Source: Accumulibacter sp964420975 (GTDB lineage Bacteria > Pseudomonadota > Gammaproteobacteria > Burkholderiales > Rhodocyclaceae). Taken from it: 64,000 nucleotides of DNA. Below, in pieces: positions 25,227 to 34,557 of this stretch. The notes below the pieces were generated by a model, which searched no databases, was not told the DNA's origin, and worked only from the letters and a program-made list of their open reading frames with translations. The translations under genes and the position numbers were made by a program. How positions within the stretch are numbered: position 1 is the stretch's first letter; every line of letters starts with the position of its first letter. The stretch covers positions 4,915 to 68,914 of the forward strand of contig CAYQVH010000022.1 of assembly GCA_964420975.1 (NCBI GenBank). Direction: 5' to 3'.

Positions 25227-25369
25227 GAGCTTGTGAAGAAATCGTTACGAGCAGGTCGAGCTGCAAGGCGCGAGCGAGCGAAGGACTAGACATATCAATT
25301 AGATAGGCGAGGAGTGAGCGAGTGAGCAACGCCGCAGATCGACCGCGCAGTAGATTTATTCACAAGCTC
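25227..25369. repeat. 143-bp palindromic MITE-like element between nosL and nosY
   Basis: The left end GAGCTTGTGAA and right end TTCACAAGCTC are perfect inverted repeats. The symmetry continues inward with few mismatches (AAATC/GATTT; GGTCGAGCTGC/GCAGATCGACC), so the whole piece can form one long hairpin. The nosL stop TGA is repeated right after the element (25370-25372), a possible 3-base target duplication. It carries no coding sequence. Confidence 0.75.
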
Positions 25370-25385
25370 TGAGCGGAGGTTGACG

Positions 25386-26213
25386 ATGAAGTCCCTGTTG
25401 CTCACCGCCCGCCTGGACCTCGTTGAATCGTTGCGCGCACGCTGGTTCCTGATTTACAGCCTGGTATTCGGCGGCATCGTCGCCTTGCTTTTTGCCTTCG
25501 GTCTTACCGAATCGCGGGTGCTCGGTTTCATCGGGCTGTCGCGTCTGCTGGTGACCTATATCCAGTTGACGATGGCGATTCTGCCGATTTTCGTCCTCAT
25601 CACCACCGTCCGCTCGGTCGCTGGTGACCGCGAGGCCGGAGTCTTCGAGTATCTGCTGTCGCTACCGGTTTCCCTGCCGGCGTGGTTCTGGGGGAAGCTG
25701 TTCGGCCGATACCTGACGATTTTCCTGCCGGTTTTTCTCGCCATGTCCGGAGCCGTCGTCTGGTCGCTCCTCAAGGCGATCGAGGTGCCGTGGGGCATGT
25801 TCGCCTATTACAGTGGTCTGCTGGCGGCGATGGCCTGGTGTTTCCTCGGCATCGGGATGCTGCTCTCGACGCTTGCGCGGACAACCGACGTCGCCCAGGG
25901 TGCTGCGTTTGTCGTCTGGTTGACGATGCTGCTCTTTCTCGACCTGATACTGCTTGGCGTCATGATCCAGGGCCGGGTGGCGCCCGAGGTCGCGGTGGGT
26001 TTGGCGCTGCTCAACCCCTTGCAGGTTTTTCGCACCGCCGCGCTCGCCCTGTTCGACCCGCAGTTGATCGTCCTTGGCCCCTCGGCGTACGTCATCCTCG
26101 ACCTCTTTGGCAACACCGGCTATCGCGTCTATGCGCTACTCTACCCCGTCGCCATCGGCTTCGTGGCGGCGCTCGCTGGCTACGTGATTTTCCGGCGCAG
26201 CGATCTGCCTTGA
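25386..26213 (+). CDS. nosY: NosY, membrane permease of the nos ABC transporter
   Basis: A 275-residue ABC-2-type permease with six membrane segments (LVFGGIVALLFAFGL, LVTYIQLTMAILPIFVLI and others) and the conserved RSVAGDREAGVFEYLLSLPV loop. It pairs with NosF to move a component needed for CuZ assembly. GGAGG at 25375-25379 favours the ATG at 25386 over a TTG at 25380. Order nosL-nosY is interrupted only by the palindromic element. Confidence 0.93.
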   Translation: MKSLLLTARLDLVESLRARWFLIYSLVFGGIVALLFAFGLTESRVLGFIGLSRLLVTYIQLTMAILPIFVLITTVRSVAGDREAGVFEYLLSLPVSLPAWFWGKLFGRYLTIFLPVFLAMSGAVVWSLLKAIEVPWGMFAYYSGLLAAMAWCFLGIGMLLSTLARTTDVAQGAAFVVWLTMLLFLDLILLGVMIQGRVAPEVAVGLALLNPLQVFRTAALALFDPQLIVLGPSAYVILDLFGNTGYRVYALLYPVAIGFVAALAGYVIFRRSDLP

Positions 26214-26719
26214 TGCGAGTACGTCGATTGTTCCTGGTTGCGCTGCTGATCGCCGCTTCGCGCGCCGCAGTCAGTGCCGACGCCGGGGCGTCGACAGCCC
26301 TGTTTACCTTGACCTTGACGTCGGCCGAAGGTCGGCCGGTTGCGCTGGCCGCCTTTGCCGGCAAGCCGCTGCTGGTCAACTTCTGGGCGCGCTGGTGCCT
26401 GCCTTGCCGCCACGAGATTCCCGACCTTGCTGCCGTGCAACGCCGCTATGCAAGTACCGAACTGGTGGTCATCGGCATTGCCGTCGAAGACCTGGCCCAT
26501 CGGAGTGCCGTCGCGGAGTTTGGCCGAGCCTACGAGATGAACTACCTGTCGTTGATCGGCGGTGTCGAGGGCGGCGTTGAGCTGATGCGCGGACTCGGCA
26601 ACAGCAAGTCCGGGCTGCCGTATACGGTGACGATCGACCGGGCAGGCCAGATACGCGTCCGCAAGCTTGGCGCAATGACTCCTGCCGAGATCGACGCCGC
26701 GGCGCGTTCCTTGCTCTGA
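26213..26719 (+). CDS. TlpA-family thioredoxin-like protein at the end of the nos operon
   Basis: A 168-residue exported protein (signal LFLVALLIAASRAAVSADA) with the redox motif WARWCLPC and a cis-Pro region (SGLPYTVTID). It overlaps nosY by one base. It probably keeps periplasmic Cys reduced for CuA, cytochrome or NosL assembly. Unlike the protein at 12751 it appears soluble after signal cleavage. Confidence 0.9.
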   Translation: MRVRRLFLVALLIAASRAAVSADAGASTALFTLTLTSAEGRPVALAAFAGKPLLVNFWARWCLPCRHEIPDLAAVQRRYASTELVVIGIAVEDLAHRSAVAEFGRAYEMNYLSLIGGVEGGVELMRGLGNSKSGLPYTVTIDRAGQIRVRKLGAMTPAEIDAAARSLL

Positions 26720-26720
26720 A

Positions 26721-28169
26721 TCAAGCCAGCTTTTGGCGCAGTAGTTCGTTGACGCGTTGTGGATTCGCCTTGCCGCGGGTCGCCTGCATGACTTTGCCGA
26801 CCAGGGCGTTGAGCGCTTTTTCCTTGCCCGACCGCCATTCGGCGACCATCGCCGAATGGTTGGCGACCACCTCGTCGATCAGGGCCTCCAGCGCGCCGCT
26901 GTCGCTGATTTGTTGCAGACCGCGCTGGGCAATGACTTCGTCGGCGGTGCCGCCTTCTCCCGTCCACAAGGCGTCAAAGACGTCCCGCGCCAGCTTGTTC
27001 GAGATCGTCCCGTCAACAATTCGGGCGACCAGGCCGCCGAGCTGGAGTGCCGAGACCGGTGCCTCGTCGATTTCTAGATCCTCGCGATTGAGGCGTGCCG
27101 CCAGCTCGCCCATCACCCAGTTGGCGCAAGTCTTGGCGTTCGCCTCGCCGGCGACGGCGACGGCCTCTTCGAAATAGTTGGCGACTTCGAGTGTGCTGGT
27201 CAGCACTTGGGCGTCGTAAGCGGAGAGTCCATAGCGGGCGAGCAGCCGCTCGCGGCGGGTGGCGGGTAGCTCCGGCAAGGTGGTGCGAATCGCGCTGATC
27301 CATTCGTCTTCAATGACCAGCGGTAAGAGATCGGGGTCAGGGAAGTAACGGTAGTCGTGCGCGTCCTCCTTGCTGCGCATCGCCCTCGTTTCGCCGCTGC
27401 CGGGGTCAAAGAGAACCGTCGCCTGCTCGATGCGGCCGCCGTCTTCGAGCGTCGCGATCTGCCACTGAACCTCGTAGTCGATCGCCTGCTGCAGGAAACG
27501 AAACGAGTTCAGGTTCTTGATCTCGCGCCGGGTACCGAAGGTCGTATCGCCGGCGATGCGTACCGAGACGTTGGCGTCGCAGCGAAAGGATCCCTCCTGC
27601 ATGTTGCCGTCACAGATGCCGATCCAGCGCAGCAGCGCGTGCAGCGCCCGCGCATAGGCGACGGCCTCGGCCGCCGATCGCAGGTCGGGTTCGCTGACGA
27701 TTTCGAGCAAGGGCGTTCCGGCGCGGTTGAGGTCGATGCCGGATCTGCCGGAAAAGGCCCCCAAGTCCTCGTGCAGCGACTTGCCGGCGTCTTCTTCGAG
27801 ATGGGCGCGGGTCAGACGGACCGTTTTCTCGACGTCGCCCACGGCGATCGGAATCCTGCCGCCGACGACCACCGGCGCTTCGTACTGGCTGATCTGGTAG
27901 CCTTTCGGCAGGTCCGGGTAAAAGTAGTTCTTCCGCGCAAAGATCGACCGTCGCGCAATCGTCGCGCCGACCGCGAGGCCGAAACGGATCGCACACTCGA
28001 CCGCCCCCCGATTGAGTACCGGCAAGACTCCCGGCAGGGCGACATCGATCGCGTTGGCCTGTGCGTTCGGCGGGGCGCCAAAAGCGGTCGCGCTGCCCGA
28101 GAAAATCTTCGACCGCGTCGACAGTTGGGCGTGGGTTTCGAGGCCGATGACGACTTCCCAGGGGTTCAT
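26721..28169 (-). CDS. gatB: Aspartyl/glutamyl-tRNA(Asn/Gln) amidotransferase subunit B
   Basis: A 482-residue protein with the GatB signatures: VIGLETHAQLSTRSKIFSG at the N-terminus, NYFYPDLPKGYQISQYE and LNRAGTPLLEIVSEPD. The C-terminal YqeY-like tail ends RGKANPQRVNELLRQKL. GatCAB converts misacylated Glu-tRNA(Gln) or Asp-tRNA(Asn) to the amide form. The ATG at 28169 starts the conserved MNPWEVVIGLE. It is the last gene of gatC-gatA-gatB and converges with the nos operon. Confidence 0.97.
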   Translation of the reverse strand: MNPWEVVIGLETHAQLSTRSKIFSGSATAFGAPPNAQANAIDVALPGVLPVLNRGAVECAIRFGLAVGATIARRSIFARKNYFYPDLPKGYQISQYEAPVVVGGRIPIAVGDVEKTVRLTRAHLEEDAGKSLHEDLGAFSGRSGIDLNRAGTPLLEIVSEPDLRSAAEAVAYARALHALLRWIGICDGNMQEGSFRCDANVSVRIAGDTTFGTRREIKNLNSFRFLQQAIDYEVQWQIATLEDGGRIEQATVLFDPGSGETRAMRSKEDAHDYRYFPDPDLLPLVIEDEWISAIRTTLPELPATRRERLLARYGLSAYDAQVLTSTLEVANYFEEAVAVAGEANAKTCANWVMGELAARLNREDLEIDEAPVSALQLGGLVARIVDGTISNKLARDVFDALWTGEGGTADEVIAQRGLQQISDSGALEALIDEVVANHSAMVAEWRSGKEKALNALVGKVMQATRGKANPQRVNELLRQKLA

Positions 28170-28206
28170 GACGACTCGTTCGTCCTTGCCGCCGTGCTGA
28201 GGCAGG

Positions 28207-29679
28207 TCAGTCGGCGAAGCCGGCCGGCACCTCGAGGTGCCAGCCGGTGGTCTGTTGATAACGATCGGCGGCAGCAAGAAGCCTGGCTTCGCTGAAGTAG
28301 TTGCCGATCAGTTGCAGTCCGACCGGTCGGCCGTCAACAAAGCCGCAGGGCAACGAAATCGCCGGCAGGCCGGCGAGGTTGACGGCGATCGTGTAAATGT
28401 CGGAGAGGTACATCTGCACCGGATCAGCCGCCTTCTCGCCGAGGGCGAAAGCGGTCGTCGGGCTGGTCGGGCCGGCGATGAGGTCGCAGTGTTTGAAAGC
28501 CTGCGCGAAGTCGTCGGCAATCAGCCGGCGGACACGCTGCGCCTGCAGGTAGTAAGCGTCGTAGTAGCCATGCGAGAGCACGTAGGTGCCGATCAGGATG
28601 CGCCGCTTGACTTCGGCGCCAAAGCCTTGCGCGCGGCTCTTGCAGTACATCTCCTCGAGATCGGCGTAGTCTGCCGCCCGGTAGCCGTAGCGCACGCCGT
28701 CGAAGCGAGCGAGGTTGGAACTGGCCTCGGCCGGGGCGATGACGTAGTAGGCGGCGACCGAGAGCCCCATGTTCGGCAGACGGACGCTGACGGTTTCCGC
28801 TCCCAGTCGCCGATATTCGGCGATCGCCGCTTCTACCCGCTGCATGACGGACGGCGTGCAGCCTTCGCCAAAAAACTCCGCCGGCAATCCGATCGTCAGG
28901 CCAGACAGCGGTCGGTCGGTGGCTGGAGCGTCGAGGTCGCGGCAATAGTCCTCGCGCGCTCTGTCCAGACTCGTCGAATCGCGTTCGTCGAAGCCCGCCA
29001 GGGTGTTGAGAAGAAGCGCGCAGTCGGCCGCCGAGCGGGCGAGCGGACCGGCTTGGTCAAGCGACGAGGCAAACGCGATCATGCCGTAGCGCGAAACGAC
29101 GCCGTAGGTGGGCTTCATTCCGGTCAAGTTGCACAGCGCCGCCGGTTGCCGTATCGAGCCGCCGGTATCGGTGCCGGTTGCGGCCGGCGCCAGGCGGGCA
29201 GCGACCGCCGCCGCGGAGCCTCCCGATGACCCGCCGGGGACGCAGTCGAGATCCCAGGGGTTACGGACCGGGCCGTAGTACGAGGTCTCGTTCGACGACC
29301 CCATGGCGAACTCGTCCATGTTGGTCTTGCCCAGGAGCACCGCGCCAGCCTTCCTGAAAGCCTCAATCACCGCCGCGTCGTAGGGGCTGACGAAGTTGTC
29401 GAGCATCTTCGAGCCGCAGCTCGTGCGCCAACCCTGAGTGCAAAAAATATCTTTGTGCGCCAGGGGAATGCCGGTCAGCGGGCCGCCTTCGCCGCGCGCG
29501 AGCCGCGCGTCGGCAGCGCGTGCCTCGGCCAGGCTGGTGGCCTCGTCGACGGTGATGAAGGCGTTGAGCCGCGAGTCGTGACGCGCGATGCGGTCGAGGT
29601 AAAGGCGCGTCAGCTCAAGGCTCGAGATCTTCCGTCCGGCCAGCGCCTGCGCCAGCTCCCGGAGGCTGCTTTCGATCAT
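28207..29679 (-). CDS. gatA: Aspartyl/glutamyl-tRNA amidotransferase subunit A
   Basis: A 490-residue amidase that supplies ammonia to GatB. The amidase triad is visible: K76 (LAHKDIFC), a cis-Ser in GGSSGGS near 151-152 and the nucleophile S175 (TGTDTGGSIRQPA). It starts at ATG 29679, overlapping the gatC stop by four bases. Length and motifs are normal. Confidence 0.97.
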   Translation of the reverse strand: MIESSLRELAQALAGRKISSLELTRLYLDRIARHDSRLNAFITVDEATSLAEARAADARLARGEGGPLTGIPLAHKDIFCTQGWRTSCGSKMLDNFVSPYDAAVIEAFRKAGAVLLGKTNMDEFAMGSSNETSYYGPVRNPWDLDCVPGGSSGGSAAAVAARLAPAATGTDTGGSIRQPAALCNLTGMKPTYGVVSRYGMIAFASSLDQAGPLARSAADCALLLNTLAGFDERDSTSLDRAREDYCRDLDAPATDRPLSGLTIGLPAEFFGEGCTPSVMQRVEAAIAEYRRLGAETVSVRLPNMGLSVAAYYVIAPAEASSNLARFDGVRYGYRAADYADLEEMYCKSRAQGFGAEVKRRILIGTYVLSHGYYDAYYLQAQRVRRLIADDFAQAFKHCDLIAGPTSPTTAFALGEKAADPVQMYLSDIYTIAVNLAGLPAISLPCGFVDGRPVGLQLIGNYFSEARLLAAADRYQQTTGWHLEVPAGFAD

Positions 29680-29972
29680 TCGATCACTTTCGGCACGAGG
29701 TAGAGCCCGCCCTCGGCCTCTGGCGCGATCGCCTGGAAAGCGCTGCGCTGCGCCAGCGGGTCGACTTCCGTGACGCAATCGGCGCGCAGTCGCTGCGAAA
29801 CCTCTTGCGCGTGCGCCATGGGAGTAACGCCCGCCGTGTCGGTTGCCTGCAGGGTCGCGATCAGGGCGAGAATGTCGTTCAATTTCGCTCGCGTGGCCTC
29901 CGCTTCGTGATCGTCGATTTCGATCCGTGCGAGGTGGGCAACGCGCCGTACCTGGTCCAGGGTGAGCGACAT
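29676..29972 (-). CDS. gatC: Aspartyl/glutamyl-tRNA amidotransferase subunit C
   Basis: A 98-residue protein that clamps GatA and GatB together. The family pattern is clear: LDQVRRVAHLARIEI at the start, then KLNDILALIATLQATDT and VTPMAHAQEVSQRLRAD. It is the first gene of the minus-strand gat operon, divergent from mreB. Confidence 0.95.
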   Translation of the reverse strand: MSLTLDQVRRVAHLARIEIDDHEAEATRAKLNDILALIATLQATDTAGVTPMAHAQEVSQRLRADCVTEVDPLAQRSAFQAIAPEAEGGLYLVPKVIE

Positions 29973-30077
29973 GATGGCGAGCCAACGCTAAGGTGTTAAA
30001 CGGGGAAGCCATATAAGGTATCATAAAAAGCTTTCCCACCGCAGTGCCCGTTCAGGGCCTTCACGGACTTGGCCAGC
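29973..30077. promoter_or_regulatory. Divergent promoter region gatC / mreB
   Basis: An AT-rich core (atataaggtatcataaaaag) holds a possible + strand -10 TATCAT (30019-30024) with TTAAAC 17 bases upstream. A TATGAT lies on the minus strand (30020-30025). It is suited to drive both operons. Confidence 0.4.
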
Positions 30078-31121
30078 ATGTTCAGCTTTCTGCGCAGTTA
30101 CTTTTCGAACGATCTCGCGATCGACCTCGGTACAGCCAACACGCTGATTTATGTACGATCAAAAGGGATTGTTCTCGACGAACCCTCGGTCGTTGCGATC
30201 CGTACCGAAGGCGGACCGAGCGCCAAGAAGACCATCCAGGCGGTCGGCAAGGCGGCCAAGGAGATGCTCGGCAAGGCGCCGGGAGCGATCACCGTGATTC
30301 GCCCGATGAAGGACGGCGTCATCGCCGACTTCACGGTCACCGAGCAGATGCTCAAGCAATTCATCAAGAAGGTGCATGACTCGAAGCTGCTGTCGCCGTC
30401 GCCGCGGATCATCATTTGTGTTCCTTCGGGGTCGACGCAGGTCGAGCGGCGTGCGATTCGCGAGTCCGCGATCGGTGCCGGCGCAAGTCAGGTCTTCCTG
30501 ATCGAAGAACCGATGGCGGCGGCGATCGGTGCCGGTCTGCCGGTTGCCGAACCTACCGGGTCGATGGTCGTCGACATCGGCGGCGGGACGACAGAGGTCG
30601 GCGTCATCTCGCTCGGCGGGATGGTTTATGCCGGGTCGGTGCGCGTCGGGGGTGACAAGCTCGACGAGGCGATCATGAACTACATCAGCCGCAACTACGG
30701 CATGTTGATCGGCGAGAACACGGCCGAGAACATCAAGAAGCGGATCGGCTCCGCGTTTCCCGGCGCCGAGGTGCGCGAGATGGAGGTCTCCGGCATCAAC
30801 AAGGCCGAGGGTATCCCGCGCAAGTTCACCATTTCGTCGAACGAGATCCTCGAAGCGCTGACCGAGCCGCTCAACAGCGTCGTCTCGGCGGTCAAGTCGG
30901 CGCTCGAGAAGACGCCTCCCGAACTCGGCGCCGACATCGCCGACAAGGGGATGGTGCTGACCGGTGGCGGCGCGTTGTTGCGCGACATCGATCGTCTCCT
31001 GATGGAGGAAACCGGCTTGCCGGTGATCGTCGCCGAGGAACCGCTGACCTGCGTCGCTCGTGGCTGTGGTCTGGCGCTCGAGAAGATGGACAACTTGGGC
31101 AGCATTTTCGCCTCGGATTGA
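30078..31121 (+). CDS. mreB: Rod-shape-determining actin homologue MreB
   Basis: A 347-residue actin-fold ATPase. Phosphate 1 motif AIDLGTANTLIY, phosphate 2 MVVDIGGGTTEVGVIS and the adenosine motif MVLTGGGALLRDID are all present. It polymerises under the inner membrane and positions the elongasome. The ATG at 30078 gives the usual 347-residue protein; a TTG nine bases upstream is in frame but unlikely. It is the first gene of mreBCD-mrdA-rodA. Confidence 0.97.
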   Translation: MFSFLRSYFSNDLAIDLGTANTLIYVRSKGIVLDEPSVVAIRTEGGPSAKKTIQAVGKAAKEMLGKAPGAITVIRPMKDGVIADFTVTEQMLKQFIKKVHDSKLLSPSPRIIICVPSGSTQVERRAIRESAIGAGASQVFLIEEPMAAAIGAGLPVAEPTGSMVVDIGGGTTEVGVISLGGMVYAGSVRVGGDKLDEAIMNYISRNYGMLIGENTAENIKKRIGSAFPGAEVREMEVSGINKAEGIPRKFTISSNEILEALTEPLNSVVSAVKSALEKTPPELGADIADKGMVLTGGGALLRDIDRLLMEETGLPVIVAEEPLTCVARGCGLALEKMDNLGSIFASD

Positions 31122-31168
31122 CGGCACGCGGTGCGGTGGCTACGTACCGCCTCTCCGAAGCCTGACCG

Positions 31169-32101
31169 ATGGAACATCAGCCGCCACCGTTCTTCAAACG
31201 CGGTCCGGCGCCGCTGGCGCTGCTTTCGTTCTACGTCGCGCTGTCGATCGCCTTGCTGGTCGTCGATGCCCGCTTTCAAGCGCTCGAAGTGCTGCGTCAG
31301 GCGCTGTCGATGTTTACCCATCCGCTGCAGCAGTTGGCGCACGAACCCGCCCGCCTGCTCGACAATGCCGGCAACTACTTCGTCAGCGTCGCCCGTCTGC
31401 AGGAGGAAAACGCGCAGCTCAGGAAAGGTCGCCTCGACCAGGTGGCGACGCTGTCGCGCACGCAGCATCTGGAGGTCGAAAACGACCGTTTGCGGCGACT
31501 GCTCGGCGTCAAGGAGCGGCAGCACGCCAGCGGCCAGGTGGCGCAGATTCTCTACGCCGTGCGCGACCCTTATTCACGGCGCGTGGTCGTTGACAAGGGA
31601 CAGCAGAACAAGGTGGTCGCCGGGCAGCCGGTGATCGACGATTCGGGGATCGTCGGCCAGGTGACGCGGGTCTTTCCGTTCGTTGCCGAGGTGACGCTGA
31701 TCACCGACAAGGAACAGGCGGTGCCGGTGCAGATCGTGCGCACCGGTTTGCGCTCGGTGGTCTTTGGTCTGGGTAATGGCCAGCTCGAATTACGCTTTCT
31801 GCCGGCCAACGCCGACGTCCAAAACGGCGACGTGCTGGTGACTTCGGGTCTCGACGGCATTTTTCTGCCCGGCTTTCCGGTGGCTCGGGTGGTCCATATC
31901 GAGCGCGACACCTCGTACTCGTTTGCCCGCATCTTCTGTATGCCGTTGGCCGGGGTCGAAAATTTCGCTGAAGTCATGGTCCTTGATCCGCGGCCGCCGC
32001 TGGTGTTGCCCGATCAATTGGCCCAGGACAGCCGGCTTCGCGACGCGAAAGCGGGAGGCAAGTCCGGGCAGGCGAAGAAAAAGCGTCTACGGAAGGAGTA
32101 A
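31169..32101 (+). CDS. mreC: Rod-shape-determining protein MreC
   Basis: A 310-residue bitopic inner-membrane protein: one helix at about residues 17-35, a coiled coil (ARLQEENAQLRKGRLDQVAT and ENDRLRRLLGV), then the two beta-barrel domains (VVVDKGQQNKVVAGQPVI, NGDVLVTSGLDGIFLPGFPV). A lysine-rich tail follows (SGQAKKKRLRKE). It links MreB to PBP2 and RodA encoded just downstream. Confidence 0.95.
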   Translation: MEHQPPPFFKRGPAPLALLSFYVALSIALLVVDARFQALEVLRQALSMFTHPLQQLAHEPARLLDNAGNYFVSVARLQEENAQLRKGRLDQVATLSRTQHLEVENDRLRRLLGVKERQHASGQVAQILYAVRDPYSRRVVVDKGQQNKVVAGQPVIDDSGIVGQVTRVFPFVAEVTLITDKEQAVPVQIVRTGLRSVVFGLGNGQLELRFLPANADVQNGDVLVTSGLDGIFLPGFPVARVVHIERDTSYSFARIFCMPLAGVENFAEVMVLDPRPPLVLPDQLAQDSRLRDAKAGGKSGQAKKKRLRKE

Positions 32102-32106
32102 AGCGA

Positions 32107-32628
32107 ATGCAGACCAGCTACGCCTCGTCGCGCATCCTGCTGCCGGTCAAACCGTGGTTCATCGCCGTCAGCTTGCTGGTCGCCGCCCTGCTCAACCTGT
32201 TGCCGATGGCTGCCTGGAAGGGCGTTCCCGATTGGCTGGGCTTGGTGATCGTCTTCTGGTGCGTGCGCGAACCCCGCCGGGTCGGCATGGGACTGGCGTT
32301 CCTCTTCGGTCTGGCGATGGACGTCGCCGATGCCAGCCTGCTCGGGCAGCATGCGCTGGCCTACGTGCTGGCGGCTTACGGCGCCTCGTCGCTGTCGCGG
32401 CGGATCCTGTGGTTTCCACTGAGCCAGCAGGCGCTGCAGGTCCTGCCGCTGTTGCTGCTGATCCCGCTCGTCCAGTTCGCCGTACGCGCCATCGACGGCG
32501 CCGAGTTTCCGGGCCTGGCCTACTTCTTTGGCGCCTGCCTCGGGGCCTTGCTCTGGCCGCTGCTGACCTACTTCCTGCTTCTGCCGCAACATCAGCCGGT
32601 GGCTCGCGATGCCAATCGGCCGTTGTGA
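32107..32628 (+). CDS. mreD: Rod-shape-determining protein MreD
   Basis: A 173-residue polytopic membrane protein with about five to six helices. The conserved MAAWKGVPDWLGLVIVFWCV and GLAMDVADASLLGQHALAY segments are those of MreD. It starts five bases after mreC and belongs to the elongasome. Confidence 0.93.
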   Translation: MQTSYASSRILLPVKPWFIAVSLLVAALLNLLPMAAWKGVPDWLGLVIVFWCVREPRRVGMGLAFLFGLAMDVADASLLGQHALAYVLAAYGASSLSRRILWFPLSQQALQVLPLLLLIPLVQFAVRAIDGAEFPGLAYFFGACLGALLWPLLTYFLLLPQHQPVARDANRPL

Positions 32629-32658
32629 GCGCCGGCACGAGCGACTGAAAGGGCACGT

Positions 32659-34554
32659 TTGCTCAGGCTGCGTTCTCCCCTGAAGACCGCTGACCGGGAG
32701 CTTGACCGCTTCCGTTTCCGGGTTGCGCTGGCCGGCGTCGCTGTCGCCGCTGCCTTCGGCCTGCTGGTCGCCCGCTTTTTTCATCTTCAGGTGGTCCAGC
32801 ACGACTATTACACCACCCGTGCCGAGGATAACCGCATCTCGCTGGTGCCCATCGTCCCCAATCGCGGGGTGATCGTCGATAGCAAAGGGGTGGTGCTGGC
32901 CCGCAACTACTCGGCGTTCACGCTCGAGATCACGCCGTCGAAGGTCGATGACCTCGAGGCGACGATCGAGGGGCTGGGTACGCTCATCGAAATCCTGCCC
33001 AAGGACCGCAAGCGCTTCCGGCGTCTGCTCGAAGAGAGCAAGACCTTCGAAAGCCTGCCGATCCGTTCGCGCTTGAGCGAAGAAGAGGTGGCGCGCTTCG
33101 CCGCCAATCGCTACCGGTTTCCCGGCGTCGAGGTCAAGGCGCGACTCTTCCGGCAGTATCCGCTGGGCTCGGTCGGCGCGCATGCGATTGGCTACATTGG
33201 CCGGATCAACAAGAAAGATCTGGAGTTGATCGAAGAGAGCGAGCAGGCGGCCAACTACAAGGGGACCGATCACATCGGCAAAACCGGCCTCGAACAGAGC
33301 TACGAATTTCACCTGCACGGCGAAACCGGCTACGAACAGGTGGAAATCGACGCCGGCGGCCGGGCCATCCGCAGCCTGTCACGGACGCCGCCGGTGCAAG
33401 GCAACAACCTGACCTTAACCCTCGACATCAAGCTGCAGGAAATGGCCGAACGGGCGTTTGGCGACCGCCGCGGGGCGCTGGTGGCGATTGAGCCGTCCAC
33501 CGGCGGCATCCTGGCTTTGGTGTCGACGCCGACTTTCGACCCCAATCTTTTCGTCGACGGCATTCGCAGCGACGACTGGGATCTGCTCAACAATTCTCCC
33601 GACCGACCCTTGCTCAACCGGGCGCTGAATGGTGCCTATCCGCCCGGGTCGACGTTCAAGCCCTTCATGGCGCTGGCCGCGCTTGAAACGGGCAAACGGA
33701 CGCCGGGGCAGACGATCGCCGATCCGGGCTTCTTCAATTTTGGCGGCCATCAGTTTCGCGACGACAAGAAGGGCGGGCACGGCATGGTCGATATGCACAA
33801 GTCGATCGTTCATTCGTGTGACACGTATTACTACATTCTGGCCAACGACATGGGGATCGACGCCATCGCCCGCTTTATGAGCCAGCTCAGCTTCGGCCAG
33901 CGGACCGGCGTCGATATCGAAGGCGAGGCAGAGGGCGTCTTGCCGTCGCCGGAGTGGAAGAAGCGTCGCTTCAAACGTCCCGAACAACAGAAGTGGTTCG
34001 CCGGCGAGACGGTTTCGATCGGCATCGGCCAGGGTTACAATGCCTACACGCCGATCCAGCTGGCGCAGGCGACGGCGGTCGTCGCCAACAGCGGCGTGAT
34101 GTATCGGCCGCATCTCGTGCGCTACATTACCGATAGCCGAACCGGCGAGCGAACCTTGATCGAACCCGAACCGCTACGTGTGCTGCCGTGGAAGCGGCAG
34201 CACGTCGAGGTCATCAAGCGGGCGATGGTTGGCGTCAACACCCATGGCACCGGCGCCAAGGCCTTTGCCGGCGCCCCCTACGTCGCCGCCGGTAAAACCG
34301 GGACGGCCCAGGTGTTCAGTCTGAAGGGAGCGGAATACAAGTCGTCGCGAGTGAAGAAGGAATTGCGCGATCATGCCTTGTTCATCGCCTTTGCGCCGGT
34401 CGACGAACCAAAGATCGCGCTCGCCGTGCTGGTCGAGAACGGCGGTTTCGGCGCCCAGTCGGCGGCGCCGATCGCGCGCATGGTGTTCGACTACTATCTG
34501 CTCGGCAAGCTGCCCAAGGGCGCAGCCGCCGAGGACGAGGTGGAGGAAGACTAG
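32659..34554 (+). CDS. mrdA: Penicillin-binding protein 2 (elongasome transpeptidase)
   Basis: A 631-residue class B PBP. It has one membrane helix near residues 22-42, a dimerisation/pedestal domain, and the transpeptidase domain with S331-T-F-K334 (YPPGSTFKPF), S-C-D (HSCDTYYYI) and KTG (AAGKTGTAQVF). It cross-links peptidoglycan during side-wall growth with RodA. The start codon is TTG with AAAGGG upstream. Confidence 0.96.
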   Translation: MLRLRSPLKTADRELDRFRFRVALAGVAVAAAFGLLVARFFHLQVVQHDYYTTRAEDNRISLVPIVPNRGVIVDSKGVVLARNYSAFTLEITPSKVDDLEATIEGLGTLIEILPKDRKRFRRLLEESKTFESLPIRSRLSEEEVARFAANRYRFPGVEVKARLFRQYPLGSVGAHAIGYIGRINKKDLELIEESEQAANYKGTDHIGKTGLEQSYEFHLHGETGYEQVEIDAGGRAIRSLSRTPPVQGNNLTLTLDIKLQEMAERAFGDRRGALVAIEPSTGGILALVSTPTFDPNLFVDGIRSDDWDLLNNSPDRPLLNRALNGAYPPGSTFKPFMALAALETGKRTPGQTIADPGFFNFGGHQFRDDKKGGHGMVDMHKSIVHSCDTYYYILANDMGIDAIARFMSQLSFGQRTGVDIEGEAEGVLPSPEWKKRRFKRPEQQKWFAGETVSIGIGQGYNAYTPIQLAQATAVVANSGVMYRPHLVRYITDSRTGERTLIEPEPLRVLPWKRQHVEVIKRAMVGVNTHGTGAKAFAGAPYVAAGKTGTAQVFSLKGAEYKSSRVKKELRDHALFIAFAPVDEPKIALAVLVENGGFGAQSAAPIARMVFDYYLLGKLPKGAAAEDEVEED

Positions 34555-34557
34555 CCG

